From Gemmatimonadota bacterium (GTDB lineage: Bacteria; Gemmatimonadota; Gemmatimonadetes; Gemmatimonadales; GWC2-71-9), in the NCBI GenBank assembly GCA_029862935.1, contig JAOTWK010000165.1:1-7554 (forward strand): a stretch of 7,554 nt of DNA, read 5' to 3'. The notes under the pieces are model-generated. The model made no database searches. It saw only the letters and a program-made list of their open reading frames with translations, and had not been told where the DNA came from. This document shows positions 7,354-7,554 of this stretch, piece by piece; the stretch's first letter is position 1; each line of letters begins with the position of its first letter. The position numbers and the translations under genes are program-made.

Positions 7354-7373
7354 CGTGTGGCAGTGATCACACG
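7354..7373. promoter_or_regulatory. CRP/FNR-like palindrome upstream of the phosphatase gene
   Basis: The sequence contains CGTGTG (7354-7359) and CACACG (7368-7373), an exact inverted repeat with an 8-bp spacer. Within it, TGTGG-N6-TCACA (7356-7371) matches the CRP consensus TGTGA-N6-TCACA at nine of ten defined positions. Its centre is about 47 bp upstream of the start site expected from the -10 candidate, close to but not exactly at the usual class II position. An outer inverted repeat, GGTAAC (7331-7336) and GTTACC (7373-7378), surrounds it. Binding by a CRP/FNR-family regulator is inferred. Confidence 0.45.
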
Positions 7374-7415
7374 TTACCAGACACGATCCAGCCTCTTGCA
7401 AGTCGCCCGACTACA

Positions 7416-7455
7416 GACACGCCCCACGACCGCATTCACGATCGTGGGGCGTGTC
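7416..7455 (-). terminator. Perfect 14-bp GC-rich hairpin, probable terminator of the MscL-like gene
   Basis: GACACGCCCCACGA (7416-7429) and TCGTGGGGCGTGTC (7442-7455) pair perfectly around 12 bases. The hairpin begins 22 bp after the stop of the minus-strand gene at the window edge and sits before the phosphatase promoter, where a terminator is expected. Neither side has a T-run, so termination could need Rho or another factor, or the hairpin could protect the 3' end of the mRNA. Confidence 0.6.
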
Positions 7456-7477
7456 CTGCTACGAAGCAACTCTTGCC

Positions 7478-7554
7478 TTACGCGGCCTTGAGCTCGGACG
7501 TGCAGCTCGAGCAGCGGGTGGCCTTGATTGCCACCTTCGTGAGGCAATACGGAC
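7478..7554 (-). CDS. mscL: C-terminal zinc-ribbon tail, probably of large-conductance mechanosensitive channel MscL (partial)
   Basis: Only the last 24 codons and the TAA stop are in the window; the start lies beyond its right edge. The visible end reads PYCLTKVAIKATRCSSCTSELKAA, given here as PYCLTKVAIK followed by ATRCSSCTSE and LKAA. The two bases before it are GT, so a preceding TGT (Cys) would complete a CPYC pair. The pattern CPxCL-x-(6-7)-A-x-RC-x2-CTSEL is the zinc-ribbon tail found at the C-terminus of MscL in many bacteria, where the channel releases solutes on osmotic downshock. The frame and stop are visible; the MscL call rests on memory of this tail alone. Another protein with a C-terminal zinc ribbon is possible. 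Confidence 0.6.
   Translation of the reverse strand, partial: PYCLTKVAIKATRCSSCTSELKAA

Noticed and set aside
7378..7421. Direct repeat CAGACACG at 7378-7385 and 7414-7421
   Set aside because: It has only two 8-bp copies, one of which is part of the hairpin arm; this is consistent with chance.

Overview
The window is high-GC DNA (long open frames on both strands, GTG/TTG starts, Ala/Arg/Val-rich proteins) from what is probably a Gram-negative (diderm) bacterium. It has a TonB-dependent outer-membrane receptor and lipoprotein-type signal sequences. The gene content and style (a receptor with an N-terminal carboxypeptidase-regulatory-like domain followed by a DUF4249-like lipoprotein, TPR and zinc-ribbon membrane proteins) suggest Gemmatimonadota or a relative in the FCB/Bacteroidota sphere. 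The taxonomic placement is inference only.

Plus-strand half (1-4480). The window opens inside an SbcD/Mre11-type metallophosphoesterase whose 5' end is cut off. After a 112-bp gap comes a 753-aa TonB-dependent receptor, best started at GTG 930. Five bases after its stop lies a 427-aa secreted protein, probably a lipoprotein, that resembles the DUF4249 family. Receptor and lipoprotein very likely form one transcription unit and act together at the outer membrane on an unidentified substrate.

Minus-strand half (7554-4552), convergent with the first. Reading leftwards, these are: the last 24 codons of a protein ending in a CxxC zinc-ribbon tail typical of many MscL channels; a perfect 14-bp hairpin; an AT-richer promoter region with a CRP/FNR-like palindrome; a secreted purple-acid-phosphatase-like metallophosphoesterase with all its metal ligands; a 305-bp gap holding an imperfect 25-bp dyad; and a two-gene unit with an ATGA start/stop overlap. 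That unit encodes a membrane-anchored TPR protein and a zinc-ribbon protein with two membrane segments. The plus and minus units end tail to tail in a 71-bp gap (4481-4551) with no convincing terminator.

I saw no RNA genes, CRISPR arrays, insertion sequences or prophage genes. The least explained parts are the receptor/DUF4249-like pair, the TPR/zinc-ribbon pair and the two intergenic palindromes.
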